From: a virus
Reading direction: 5' to 3' (one strand)
Length of the DNA: 30,998 bases
Virus record (IMG/VR): IMGVR_UViG_3300020438_000158
Location: 1 to 30,998 of that record
The stretch's first letter is position 1. Every line of letters starts with the position of its first letter. Positions 4,913-13,800 of the stretch are shown piece after piece. The translations under genes and the position numbers were made by a program. Under the pieces are notes generated by a model. It worked only from the letters and a program-made list of their open reading frames with translations. It was not told the origin of the DNA and ran no database searches.

Positions 4913-5131
4913 ATGACAAAAACTCAAAGAATAATGAACAGAATCGTTCAGGTTGACAACTTCCAGAATATGGCATGCTGCTGTGCGGACTGGGCAGAGT
5001 TCGTGATTGAGTTGGCAGAGTGGGGAGTTGATGGGTGTGCGAAGGTAGATTTTGATGATCCAGAGTTAGACATTCCTACACTGAATAGGTTTATCAAAGC
5101 AGAAAACGGATATGTCAGGGAGGTTGCGTAA
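4913..5131 (+). CDS. Small Cys-containing phage protein, unknown (72 aa)
   Basis: Start set at ATG 4913 because the longer version from GTG 4865 would translate the cassette hairpin and the TATAAT. The product (MTKTQRIMNRIVQVDNFQNM...) contains a CCC run at residues 22-24 followed by ADWAEFVIELAEWGVDGC, then an acidic DFDDPELD. The cysteines could bind a metal, but they do not form a recognised zinc-finger pattern. No family is assigned. Its 3' end carries the strong Shine-Dalgarno for the next gene, so the two form one unit. Confidence 0.75.
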   Translation: MTKTQRIMNRIVQVDNFQNMACCCADWAEFVIELAEWGVDGCAKVDFDDPELDIPTLNRFIKAENGYVREVA

Positions 5132-6001
5132 ATGTTAAACAAACACATTGAACACCCAGAGGACACAATCCTTACAGGTGATCTATCCGTATTAAATGCG
5201 TTCACCGCAGATAATCATTATTCAGTTAAGATTGACGGATCACCCGCAATCGTTTGGGGAACTCACCCAGAGAATGGAAAGTTCTTTGTAGGCACGAAGT
5301 CCGTGTTTAATAAGATAACCCCAAAGGTTAACTACACAGTAAAGGACATTGAAAACAATCACCCAGACTTTGAGTTACAATCAATTCTTATTCGTTGCTT
5401 ACACAGTCTACCACAGACAGACCGAATTTTTCAAGGTGATTTCATCGGGTTCGGTGGTTACCGTGATTATAAACCGAATGCGATTAGTTACACATTGTCC
5501 GAAGTTCAAAACACTGCAGTCGTAGTTGCTCCGCATACAGAATACACGGGCGACAGTATGCGTACTCTCACTGCATCACCCTTGAAGGATAAGTTGGGAT
5601 CGGGTTTTATTCAACCGAATGCGTGGATCAGTGAGCATGGTGCAGTTATGAATATTGAAATGATGATTGGGTTCGCTCGTCAGATGGCAACACTGGTTGA
5701 CTTCGCCACCCCAAAGGAAGCGGAGTTATTAAAGAAGGATCTAAATGCATACATTCGTGACGGTGACGAAGTGGTAGCAGAGGAGTTCGCCAATTATCAG
5801 TTGGTGCGGTTGTGGTGCTTGGTTGAGAACATCAAAACCGAATATATGAAGTTAATGCGGGATGACTTTAACTGCGAATGCTTCTTAGGTAATGAATACG
5901 TAGACGGTGAGGGATACGTCATGCACAGTGAGCGTGGTACTTATAAGTTGGTGAACCGTTGGGTGTTCAGTCATTATAACTTTAATATCGTTCGTTCGTG
6001 A
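5132..6001 (+). CDS. Ligase-like covalent nucleotidyltransferase (289 aa)
   Basis: The start ATG has a clear Shine-Dalgarno GGGAGG at 5118-5123. The protein carries ordered motifs of the ATP/NAD-dependent ligase and capping-enzyme superfamily: motif I K33-I-D-G followed by SPAIVWG, a GTKS segment (54-57), QGDF (101-104) as a motif III candidate, EGYV (260-263) as motif IV, and TYKLVNR (270-276) as motif V with K272. In this superfamily the motif I Lys becomes covalently linked to AMP or GMP. The protein is short, with no OB-fold or DNA-binding extension visible, as in small phage RNA ligases. It resembles the uncharacterised cyanophage family I remember as DUF6267. Activity on RNA, DNA or another substrate is inference. 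Confidence 0.75.
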   Translation: MLNKHIEHPEDTILTGDLSVLNAFTADNHYSVKIDGSPAIVWGTHPENGKFFVGTKSVFNKITPKVNYTVKDIENNHPDFELQSILIRCLHSLPQTDRIFQGDFIGFGGYRDYKPNAISYTLSEVQNTAVVVAPHTEYTGDSMRTLTASPLKDKLGSGFIQPNAWISEHGAVMNIEMMIGFARQMATLVDFATPKEAELLKKDLNAYIRDGDEVVAEEFANYQLVRLWCLVENIKTEYMKLMRDDFNCECFLGNEYVDGEGYVMHSERGTYKLVNRWVFSHYNFNIVRS

Positions 6002-6010
6002 TACAGCAGT

Positions 6011-6036
6011 TATATGGGGGTTGATGCCCCCGTATA
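6011..6036 (+). terminator. Hairpin after the nucleotidyltransferase gene
   Basis: TATATGGGGG (6011-6020) pairs with CCCCCGTATA (6027-6036) over a 6-nt loop, a 10-bp stem with one G-U. No T-run follows (the next bases are TAAAAACC), so it may protect the 3' end of the mRNA or end transcription inefficiently. Confidence 0.55.
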
Positions 6037-6144
6037 TAAAAACCGATAGAGTCCCTAAGCTATAAACGACCCAATTCGACCTTTTGATATCAAGATCTAT
6101 AAATTTTTTTTTCGCTATATAAAATCAAGTCAAAGGTTCACTGA

Positions 6145-6318
6145 ATGAAAAAAAACTTCGAAAATATTTTTTCGACTATAGAGATCGATCCAGTTACAGA
6201 CAGGTATCATATTACAATTCCAGAGGAAATCATGAATGAGTTTGACTGGTACGAGGATCTTGTGTTAAAATGGAATGTAGACAGTGGAGACATTCTTATC
6301 AAGGAGGCAGATGACTGA
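6145..6318 (+). CDS. AbrB/MazE-like small protein (57 aa)
   Basis: The product starts MKKNFENIFSTIEIDPVTDR and continues YHITIPEEIMNEFDWYEDLV. The block ITIPEEIM...W..D.VLKWNVDSGDILI has the spacing of the SpoVT-AbrB swapped-hairpin DNA-binding fold, and relatives are frequent in T4-like cyanophages. If the fold is right, it could be a dimeric DNA-binding regulator or an antitoxin-like protein without a toxin partner; no toxin gene is adjacent. AAAGG eight nucleotides before the ATG can serve as ribosome binding site. The gene overlaps the next by eight nucleotides. Confidence 0.7.
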   Translation: MKKNFENIFSTIEIDPVTDRYHITIPEEIMNEFDWYEDLVLKWNVDSGDILIKEADD

Positions 6319-6496
6319 AGTTCAAACAAAATCATATCACATTTATTTGAATGAAAAATGTTTGTTTAAAAATTTGAATCAAGAAGAGTTTAATATTATA
6401 TGGAATCGCTTATATACATCTTATTGGAGTGATGAGGTATCATACTCAGAAATTACAGATAACCCGATAGAGTGTCACGAAGAATCCTCTTATTGA
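6311..6496 (+). CDS. Small conserved phage protein, unknown (61 aa)
   Basis: Start chosen at ATG 6311, which has AAGGAGG at 6301-6307 and overlaps the end of the AbrB-like gene in the usual ATGACTGA style. The in-frame upstream start at 6284 has no such signal. The product (MTEVQTKSYHIYLNEKCLFK, then NLNQEEFNIIWNRLYTSYW) resembles a short protein recurrent in marine T4-like phages, of unknown function. Its stop codon lies inside the -35 hexamer of the promoter for the downstream glycosyltransferase. Confidence 0.75.
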   Translation: MTEVQTKSYHIYLNEKCLFKNLNQEEFNIIWNRLYTSYWSDEVSYSEITDNPIECHEESSY

Positions 6497-6521
6497 CATT
6501 CTCTATATAATATTGTATGAT
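6493..6521 (+). promoter_or_regulatory. Sigma70-type promoter for the glycosyltransferase operon
   Basis: TTGACA (6493-6498), 17-bp spacer, TATGAT (6516-6521): one mismatch from consensus. The start is expected near 6528, 16 bp before ATG 6544. The -35 overlaps the TGA stop of the preceding gene. Confidence 0.65.
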
Positions 6522-6543
6522 ATGAATGTAATTACAAAACATT

Positions 6544-7299
6544 ATGGCTAAAGGATTTACAGTAAAAGCAAAAACTCCTGCAAAGAAGAAAGAGAAAGAA
6601 TGGGATTATGATAAAGCAAAAGAAATACTCAAAGGTAAGTCGGTAGTATTCTGTTTACCTGGTCGAGGAGTTTCATATACCTATCTCAAGTCATTTGTAC
6701 AATTGTGCTTTGATTTAGTACAGTGTGGAGCAAGTATACAGATATCACAAGATTATTCATCAATGGTTAACTTCGCCCGATGTAAATGTCTTGGAGCAAA
6801 TGTATTAAGAGGTCCTGATCAAATACCATGGGATGGTAAGTTAAACTATGATTACCAATTATGGATCGACTCTGACATCGTATTCAATTCAGAGAAGTTC
6901 CTTCAGTTAGTATTAATGGATAAAGATATCGCAGGTGGATGGTATTGTACCGAAGATGGTAAGACTACATCTGTTGCTCATTGGTTAGATGAGGATGACT
7001 TTCGTAGTAATGGTGGTGTGATGAATCACGAAACTCTCGAAAGTATATCCAAGCGTAAGAAACCATTTACAGTTGACTATACAGGTTTCGGTTGGCTCCT
7101 TATCAAGAAGGGTGTATTTGAACATGAAGATATAAAGTATCCTTGGTTCGCTCCGAAGATGCAAGTCTTTGAATCTGGTGAAGTACAGGACATGTGTGGA
7201 GAAGATGTATCATTCTGTCTTGATGCAAAAGAAGCAGGTTTTGAAATCTGGTGCGACCCACGTATAAGAGTTGGACATGAAAAGACAAGAGTTATATAG
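6544..7299 (+). CDS. GT-A-type glycosyltransferase (251 aa)
   Basis: After a Lys-rich tail (residues 1-20) the protein has a GT-A layout: a first beta strand (VVFCLPG, 34-40), NFAR (76-79), the metal-binding DSD within WIDSDIVF (107-114), GFGWLLIKKGVF (181-192), and GEDVSFCLDAKEAGFEIWCD (219-238) followed by H245. The GED motif supplies the likely catalytic acid region of GT2/Anp1-like enzymes. It should transfer a sugar from a nucleotide-sugar donor. The acceptor is unknown and could be DNA, virion protein or host glycan. The C-terminal end overlaps the next small gene. Similar enzymes are known upstream of gp25 in marine myoviruses, as I recall. Confidence 0.85.
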   Translation: MAKGFTVKAKTPAKKKEKEWDYDKAKEILKGKSVVFCLPGRGVSYTYLKSFVQLCFDLVQCGASIQISQDYSSMVNFARCKCLGANVLRGPDQIPWDGKLNYDYQLWIDSDIVFNSEKFLQLVLMDKDIAGGWYCTEDGKTTSVAHWLDEDDFRSNGGVMNHETLESISKRKKPFTVDYTGFGWLLIKKGVFEHEDIKYPWFAPKMQVFESGEVQDMCGEDVSFCLDAKEAGFEIWCDPRIRVGHEKTRVI

Positions 7300-7441
7300 A
7301 ATACGTGTCGGAACTCGTATTCTTCATGACCGAATCACAGAAGAAGAGTATCTGGACAAAATGCAAACGATTGCCGAAGACTTCTATGAAGGCGATCTAC
7401 CAAACGGAACTACAATTACTACAGAAATTATCAACGATTAA
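7277..7441 (+). CDS. Conserved small cyanophage-type protein (54 aa)
   Basis: The ORF starts inside the end of the glycosyltransferase gene in another frame. The product (MKRQELYRIRVGTRILHDRI, then TEEEYLDKMQTIAEDFYEGD) matches a short protein pattern, YRIRVG...TEEE(Y/F)..., that I know from marine T4-like phages. Function unknown. It fills the interval before the next gene with a 2-nt gap, and its charged alpha/beta composition is unlike an out-of-frame shadow. Confidence 0.8.
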   Translation: MKRQELYRIRVGTRILHDRITEEEYLDKMQTIAEDFYEGDLPNGTTITTEIIND

Positions 7442-7443
7442 TT

Positions 7444-7587
7444 ATGGCAATGAGATCTTTAGGGTTTACAAGCGGAGGAGTTGACTCGACTCCGAAAAAA
7501 ACTCGTCAAGGAAGAGGAAAACATACAAAATATTCCGCAACTTCGCGTAACTCGGCTCGTAAAAGGTACCGAGGTCAAGGAAAATGA
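7444..7587 (+). CDS. Conserved small basic protein (47 aa)
   Basis: The product (MAMRSLGFTSGGVDSTPKKT, then RQGRGKHTKYSATSRNSARK) is strongly basic and ends RYRGQGK. The pattern TPKKTRQGxGxxTKYxATSRNxARKxYRGQGK is a hallmark small protein upstream of gp25 in cyanophages. The charge suggests nucleic-acid binding, which is inference. The stop overlaps the ATG of the next gene by four nucleotides (ATGA). Confidence 0.85.
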   Translation: MAMRSLGFTSGGVDSTPKKTRQGRGKHTKYSATSRNSARKRYRGQGK

Positions 7588-7736
7588 ACTGTTGGCACTG
7601 TGGTACTGAATTAATCTGGGGTGCTGATCATGACATGGAGGATGTAAATGATGGAGAAGAGTCCGAATATGACTTTTACTCCAATTTTACATGTCCAAAA
7701 TGTCAATCTTATGTTGAAGTCTATCATCACAAATAA
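7584..7736 (+). CDS. Zinc-ribbon small protein (50 aa)
   Basis: Two CxxC knuckles, C3-x-x-C6 (CWHC) and C37-x-x-C40 (CPKC), frame an acidic loop (DMEDVNDGEESEYDFY). This is a compact zinc ribbon and probably binds one zinc ion. Partners are unknown; small phage zinc ribbons may contact RNA polymerase or nucleic acids. It is translationally coupled on both sides: ATGA with the previous gene and TAATG with the next. Confidence 0.85.
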   Translation: MNCWHCGTELIWGADHDMEDVNDGEESEYDFYSNFTCPKCQSYVEVYHHK

Positions 7737-8407
7737 TGTCTACTCTAATTGCGAATCTACCCTCCTATGATGTATGGGTAAGAAAAGAATATTTAACTGA
7801 CCATAAGAGTGGTCATGGTGAATTTGTTAAAGGTGTATGGGTATCTGCCAAAAGTATACCTGGTCGTGCCTTTTATTTTGAGACTTATTTACCAGAATAC
7901 GCTGCGATGTTCGATAAGTTGCCAATTTCTGCGTTTACAACCGATCCAGAGACACCAACACCCGATATGACTCTTCATAATCTGCAGTTTTGGAACTGTA
8001 TGGACTATGGAGTCGTTGCTGTACAGAAACAATTCATTGGAAGTATGCATTTTGAGGTCATGACAAGGGACTATGGCACTCAAACTGGCACTTATATCTG
8101 CACTTTGGACAATTATCATGAAAGTGTAGACTCAATTGACTACTCAACAAGTGAACAACCCGCTGAACATAAGTCTCATAACCTTCTTGAACTCGATAAT
8201 GGTCAATTTTGCCTCTATCCAAACAACAGAATGAGGATTTATGACAACAGCATCACTCCAGAAGTAGCAAAAGTACCTGATTTTAAAGTTTCGACTGTTT
8301 ATTACCAAGTTGAGAACGGTCATGACCGTGATGGACTCGGATCTGAAGAGAATTATTTTTGGAAAACAGCAAAAGAAAGGCAAGATAACCCAGAAATCGC
8401 CAATTAA
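7736..8407 (+). CDS. Conserved protein upstream of gp25, unknown (223 aa)
   Basis: The product (MSTLIANLPSYDVWVRKEYL...) has alternating beta-rich stretches with Trp and Tyr (FETYLPEYAAMF, LHNLQFWNCMDYGVVAVQ) and no membrane segment. A protein of this kind is regularly found just before gp25 in marine T4-like phages, as I recall. It ends in QVENGHDRDGLGSEENYFW. Its function is not known, and its position suggests a link to baseplate or late functions. The TAA stop sits in the loop of the terminator at 8394-8419, so it is the last gene of its operon. Confidence 0.8.
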   Translation: MSTLIANLPSYDVWVRKEYLTDHKSGHGEFVKGVWVSAKSIPGRAFYFETYLPEYAAMFDKLPISAFTTDPETPTPDMTLHNLQFWNCMDYGVVAVQKQFIGSMHFEVMTRDYGTQTGTYICTLDNYHESVDSIDYSTSEQPAEHKSHNLLELDNGQFCLYPNNRMRIYDNSITPEVAKVPDFKVSTVYYQVENGHDRDGLGSEENYFWKTAKERQDNPEIAN

Positions 8408-8419
8408 GGCGATTTTTTT
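8394..8419 (+). terminator. Rho-independent terminator before the late block
   Basis: AAATCGCC (8394-8401), loop AATTAA, GGCGATTT (8408-8415), with the T-run 8413-8419 partly in the stem. The loop includes the stop codon of the upstream gene. It separates the middle-type operon from the late structural genes. Confidence 0.85.
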
Positions 8420-8430
8420 ATGATTTTAAG

Positions 8431-8438
8431 TATAAATA
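8431..8438 (+). promoter_or_regulatory. T4-type late promoter 1 for gp25
   Basis: TATAAATA directly after the terminator, 53 bp before ATG 8492. Exact late octamer. Confidence 0.75.
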
Positions 8439-8456
8439 AAGAATTATCACTGCAGG

Positions 8457-8464
8457 TATAAATA
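8457..8464 (+). promoter_or_regulatory. T4-type late promoter 2 for gp25
   Basis: A second exact TATAAATA, 26 bp from the first and 27 bp before ATG 8492. The tandem arrangement suggests strong late expression of the baseplate operon. Confidence 0.75.
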
Positions 8465-8491
8465 AACCTAGCAAACTGTTTACCCATTTGA

Positions 8492-8890
8492 ATGAAAACT
8501 AGGATATCTAGGTCATTTAAGGATATTAGCTTATCATTTAAACCACATCCTGTTACAGGAGACCTCACAATTATCACTAATGCGAATGCAATTAAGAGAT
8601 CTGTAAGGAATTTAGTGGAAACAATTCCCAGAGAACGATTTTTTAATCCAAATTTAGGTAGTGAGGTAAGAAACACCTTATTTGAGTTTTGTGATTTTGG
8701 TACTGCATCTGTAATTCAACGACAAATCATTATAACTATCGAAAATTTCGAACCTCGAATCGATAATTTGGACGTTGAAGTGAATCCACGACCAGATCAG
8801 AACGAATTTGAGGTAACTGTCTTCTTTGATATCATTGGACAGCAGTTTCCGACACAAGAATTTCAATTCATATTAGAAGCCACACGATAA
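8492..8890 (+). CDS. 25: Baseplate wedge subunit gp25 (132 aa)
   Basis: The length equals T4 gp25 (132 aa). The sequence has the gp25 lysozyme-like fold pattern: SLSFKPHPVTGDL (13-25), AIKRSVRNLVET (33-44), ERFFNPNLGSEVRNTLFE (48-65) and the conserved EPR triplet (87-89), then VEVNPRPDQNEFEVTVFFDI. In contractile tails gp25 links the wedge to the sheath and starts sheath assembly. Two late promoters stand directly upstream and the gene is followed after one nucleotide by gp6. Confidence 0.95.
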   Translation: MKTRISRSFKDISLSFKPHPVTGDLTIITNANAIKRSVRNLVETIPRERFFNPNLGSEVRNTLFEFCDFGTASVIQRQIIITIENFEPRIDNLDVEVNPRPDQNEFEVTVFFDIIGQQFPTQEFQFILEATR

Positions 8891-8891
8891 T

Positions 8892-10841
8892 ATGCCATTT
8901 ACTAAATTTTCAAACTTAGATTTTGATCAAATCAAGACATCAATTAAAGATTACCTTCGTACAAACTCAGATTTTGACGCTTTTGACTTTGAGGGGTCTA
9001 ACTTTTCAGTTTTAATTGATACTTTAGCATATAATACGTATATTACTGCGTTTAACTCAAATATGGTTGTCAATGAGTCTTTTCTTGACTCAGCAACAGT
9101 CAGAGAAAACGTAGTTTCATTAGCAAGAAACATAGGATACGTTCCTAGATCTCGAACTGCAGCACAAGCGACCATATCTTTTAATATTACAAATACAGAG
9201 GATGTAAATATTGATTCAGCACCTTCTACAGTGACTTTGAAGGCGGGTTTAATTTGTATTGCTTCAAATAGTAGCATTACATACACTTTTTCAATTCCAG
9301 AAGATATTACAACTACAACAACTTTAGGTCAGGTAGGTACTAACTCGCAGGGAAATACAATTGCAGGTGGATATTCTGCATTTTTTGATTCAATCAAAGT
9401 TTTACAGGGAACATTTGTAAAAAAATCATTTACTGTTGATGGATCACTCGATCAAAGATTTATTTTAGACAATCCTTTCATAGATGCCTCTACAATTGTG
9501 GTATATGTGAAAGGTTCAAGTAGTAAAGGTAAAGGAACACTATACACAAAAGTTGATAATATTTTAAATATAGATTCTACATCATCTACATTTCTAATTC
9601 AGGAAGTTCAGGATGAAAAATACGAACTTTTATTTGGAGATGGTATTTTTGGTCGAAAACTTGAAAATGAATCTGTAATAGATGTTAGTTACATTGTTAC
9701 TGACGGAAAAGATGGAAATGGACCTTCATCATTTACATTTGCAGGAACTTTAGAAACTGCTCCTAATTCCACTGTCAATTTATCATCCTCACCAATAATA
9801 AATGTCGCTTCTAGTGCCTCTAATGGAGGTGATATTGAATCAACTGACTCAATTAAATACTTTGCCCCTCGACTCTATTCATCACAGTACAGGGCGGTTA
9901 CAGCAAGGGATTACGAAGCAATAATACAGCAAATTTATCCAAACACTGAAAGTGTTTCTGTTGTTGGAGGAGAGGAAATTGATCCACCACAATTTGGAAC
10001 TGTGTTTATCACAATAAAACCACAAAATGGTGATTTTGTATCTGATTTTGACAAAACTCAAATACTATCAAATTTAAAAAATTATACCCTAACAGGAATT
10101 ACTCAAAAGATAGTTGATTTGAAAGTTCTTCATATTGAAATAGAATCATTCATATACTATGACTCAGCAAAAGTTGTAAATGTTGAAGAATTAAAAACCA
10201 ATGTAATAAATGGTCTGACAACTTATTCAAATTCCACAGAAATTAATAAATTTGGTGGTAGATTTAAGTATAGTAAAGTTCTAAGTGTTATTGATAACAT
10301 TGAAAATTCTATTACATCTAATATCACAAGAGTTCGAATTCGAAGAAATTTAAATGCTTTAATTAATCAATTTGTACAATATGAACTTTGTTTTGGTAAT
10401 CAGTTTAATGTTAAGTCTGAAGGATTAAATATTAAAAGCACAGGATTTAAAATTGCTGGAGAAACTTCAACTGTATTCTTAACAGATACTCCAAATGCCG
10501 ATAAACTCACTGGTGTAATTTCAATTGTGAAGAAAGATGTTGTTAATAGTGAAAAAATTATTATTGTTGAAAATGCAGGAAATGTAGATTACATTAAAGG
10601 TGAGATAAATTTAACTACTGTTAATATTACATCAACTGAAAAACCAAACAATGTAATCGAAGTTCAAGCTTTCCCAGAATCTAATGATATTATAGGTCTT
10701 CAGGATTTATACTTGAAATTTAACATCGAAGATAGTCTCATAAATATGGTAAAGGATACAATTTCGTCAGGAGATCAAATATCAGGTGTTGGATACAAAG
10801 TTACATCAAGTTATACCAATGGTAAATTAGTAAGAGGATAA
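8892..10841 (+). CDS. 6: Baseplate wedge subunit gp6 (649 aa)
   Basis: The start is one nucleotide after the gp25 stop (TAATATG). The protein opens MPFTKFSNLDFDQIKTSIKD with NSDFDAFDFEGSNFSVLIDTLAYNTYITAFNSNM, typical of cyanophage gp6. Its length is close to T4 gp6 (660 aa). The middle contains a baseplate-J-like region (ELLFGDGIFGRKLENESVIDVSYIVTDGKDGNG and RAVTARDYEAIIQQIYP). Gp6 forms the clamp of the wedge core and interacts with gp25, gp53 and gp7. The gene belongs to the gp25-gp6-giant protein operon. Confidence 0.93.
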   Translation: MPFTKFSNLDFDQIKTSIKDYLRTNSDFDAFDFEGSNFSVLIDTLAYNTYITAFNSNMVVNESFLDSATVRENVVSLARNIGYVPRSRTAAQATISFNITNTEDVNIDSAPSTVTLKAGLICIASNSSITYTFSIPEDITTTTTLGQVGTNSQGNTIAGGYSAFFDSIKVLQGTFVKKSFTVDGSLDQRFILDNPFIDASTIVVYVKGSSSKGKGTLYTKVDNILNIDSTSSTFLIQEVQDEKYELLFGDGIFGRKLENESVIDVSYIVTDGKDGNGPSSFTFAGTLETAPNSTVNLSSSPIINVASSASNGGDIESTDSIKYFAPRLYSSQYRAVTARDYEAIIQQIYPNTESVSVVGGEEIDPPQFGTVFITIKPQNGDFVSDFDKTQILSNLKNYTLTGITQKIVDLKVLHIEIESFIYYDSAKVVNVEELKTNVINGLTTYSNSTEINKFGGRFKYSKVLSVIDNIENSITSNITRVRIRRNLNALINQFVQYELCFGNQFNVKSEGLNIKSTGFKIAGETSTVFLTDTPNADKLTGVISIVKKDVVNSEKIIIVENAGNVDYIKGEINLTTVNITSTEKPNNVIEVQAFPESNDIIGLQDLYLKFNIEDSLINMVKDTISSGDQISGVGYKVTSSYTNGKLVRG

Positions 10842-10842
10842 T

Positions 10843-13800
10843 ATGATAGGTACTGGTATTGATACAAGAATAAAAGTTCAACAAATTATTGACAATCAAC
10901 TTCCAGAGTTTATATTGTCTGAAAATCCTGAAGCGGTAAAATTTTTAAAACAATATTACATTTCTCAGGAATATACTGGAGGTCCGATTGATTTAGTTGA
11001 TAATTTAGATCAATATTTAAAGTTAGATAACTTAACTTCAGATGTTATTAAAGGAGAAACAACTCTTGCGGTTGGTATTGGAACTACATCTAAAACCATA
11101 ACAGTCACTTCTTCAAATTCAATTAAGGATTCATTTCCAAGTGAATATGGATTGTTAAAAATTGGAAGTGAGATTATAACATATACAGGAATAGCAGGTA
11201 CAAATACTTTTACTGAGTGTAAGCGTGGTTTTAGTGGAATTACATCTTTTAGAGATTCTAATAATCCATCTGAAATTGTTTTCTCATCTTCATCTGCAGA
11301 ATCTCATATTGAAGGAGTAAAAGTTGAAAATTTAAGCACTTTGTTTTTAAAAGAGTTTTATAAAAAACTTAAGACTACATTTACACCTGGATTAGAGAAT
11401 TCTGATTTTGTATCAAATTTAGACGTAAACAATTTTGTAAAGGAAGCAAGAACATTTTATGAATCTAAAGGAACAGAGGAGTCCTTTAGAATTTTATTCA
11501 ATGTTTTATTTGGAGTAACACCAAAAGTAATTGATCTTGAAAATTATCTAGTTAAACCATCATCAGCAAGGTATTTAAGAAGACAAAGAGTAGTAGCAGA
11601 AAAAATATCTGGTGATCCTTTAAATTTAAAAGGTCAAACTATATTCAGGTCAACAGATTTATCTACAACTGCATCTGTTTCTGAGGTTGAAGTTTTATCA
11701 GGTATATCTGGAATATCCACATCTAAAAATTATTTTATTTTAGATTTATTTGTTGGATTTGATGATGAAGAATTTATAACAGGAACCTTTGATGTCACTG
11801 GTAAAACAAGATCAATTGAAAATGTTAGTAGTGGATCAAGTGTTATAACAGTTGACTCTACAGTTGGATTTGGAACAACTGGTACAATTACCTCTGGTCT
11901 TTCTACAAATATTACATACACTAATAAGACAGTCAATCAATTTTTAAATTGCTCTGGAATTCATGTTGATGGAATTCATTTAGGTGACGATATTAGTGAA
12001 AATGATAATATTTTTGGATATGAGAATGGAAATTTATCAAGTAAGTCTGAATTGAGAATAACAGGTGTTTTAAATAAATTTATTCCTGCTGAAACAAACA
12101 AACTATCTTTAGAAGGAGAAACAATAAATGTAAAGAGTATGGGTGAAATTATAAAAAACCCATCTTCTGATAAAAGTAAAAAAGAGATATTTGCTAATTC
12201 TTGGATATACAATACAGCATCTTCTTATGACATTAATGAATCTACTAGAGGGTCAATAAGTGAATTTAGATTAAAATCAAAAATAGATAAGTCTAGTTTG
12301 AAGAAGGGTGATACAGTTCAAATTTTAGAAAAAAAGAATGTTTCCTTTTCTTTGGGAAATGTTGTTGCCACTTCAAAAATACAAACTATAACAGTTGGTG
12401 GTAATGATAATAAAATAACATTAGAAGATCCATTTGATTTTAGTCCTTCAAAAAGATATGCAGTTCGAAGAATTCTTAAAAAGGCAGTAAGTGCTGCAGC
12501 ACCAATTGAATTTGGTAATAATATTTTAACTTCAGACGTACAAAATGTTTATGATGAATCTGATGAAAACATATATGTAGCAAGTGGTTCATTACCATCA
12601 CATACTATTTCAAGAAATATCTCTGAGATTGGGATTCCTTCTGTTATAGAAAATACTACTATACAAGGTTTTAATACACTAACCAAAAAATACTCAGTAA
12701 TTTCATTTAGTTCAAATATTCCTTTTGTAACAGGAGATAAAATATATTATCAATCGTCAGATCCTCTAGTCGGATTAACACAAGGTTTTTATTATATTAA
12801 AAAAATTGGCGACAATAAAATAAAATTATTCCAAGCACCAGCTTTCATAAAGGCAAATGATTTTATTGAATTTGATGTTCCTACTAATACAAATAGATCA
12901 CATACTTTTACGTTAGCAAGTCATTATGGTAAACAAATATCCACTCAAAAATTATTAAAAAAATATCCACTAAATGTTCAACAAAATTTAGGAAAAGGTT
13001 CAGAAACAGTCAGTGGTCCTGTTGGAATGTTAATAAATGGTGTTGAAATAGAAAATGGAAAATTTTCTGATGCAATATTTCATGGTGAGGTAGATAATTT
13101 TTCGGTTATTGGTTTTGGAACTGATTATGATATTATAAATCCACCTGTAATTGAGATTGAAAATGTATCAGCAGGATCAACCCAAGCACTTGTAAGTCCT
13201 ATTTTGAGTGGGGACATAGAAGAAATTCAAGTTGATCAACAAAGTTTTGATATTGAAGATGTAGTTTCAATAAAATTAACAGGTGGTAATAGTGGGGAGG
13301 CAGTTCTTCAACCAGTTCTTCGAAAAAGAAATAGAGTTTTAGAATTTAGTGGTGTTACTAGTTTCTTTGGTGGTGGTATCGATACTTATTCAGAAACTGT
13401 AACCTTCTTCAATCCACATAATTTAAATAGCGGTCAAGTTTTAGTTTATGATAAAAATAAAAATACTCCATTAGGAATAGGAGTATTTAAAGGAAGTAAT
13501 CTTTCTAATACTGAAAGTTTAGTTGACGGTGAGCAATATTGGCCGGAGGTTGTAGGATTATCTACAATCAGACTTTATAGAAATAAAAGTGATTATGTCA
13601 GTGGTATTAATACTATAGGATTTACTGAAATTGCTAAAAATGGAGTTCATAAATTTAGAATAAAAGAGGGAAAAAATACATTATCCAGTATAAGAATTAT
13701 AAAATCTGGAAAACCATATGTTAATCAAAAAGTATTCGTAAATTCAAATATTGGAATATCTACTCACAAATCAACAATTACATTTGAAAATCATGGATTT

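Noticed and set aside
6284-6310. In-frame start at 6284 for the 61-aa protein
   Set aside because: It would overlap the AbrB-like gene by 35 nt, while ATG 6311 stands behind AAGGAGG.
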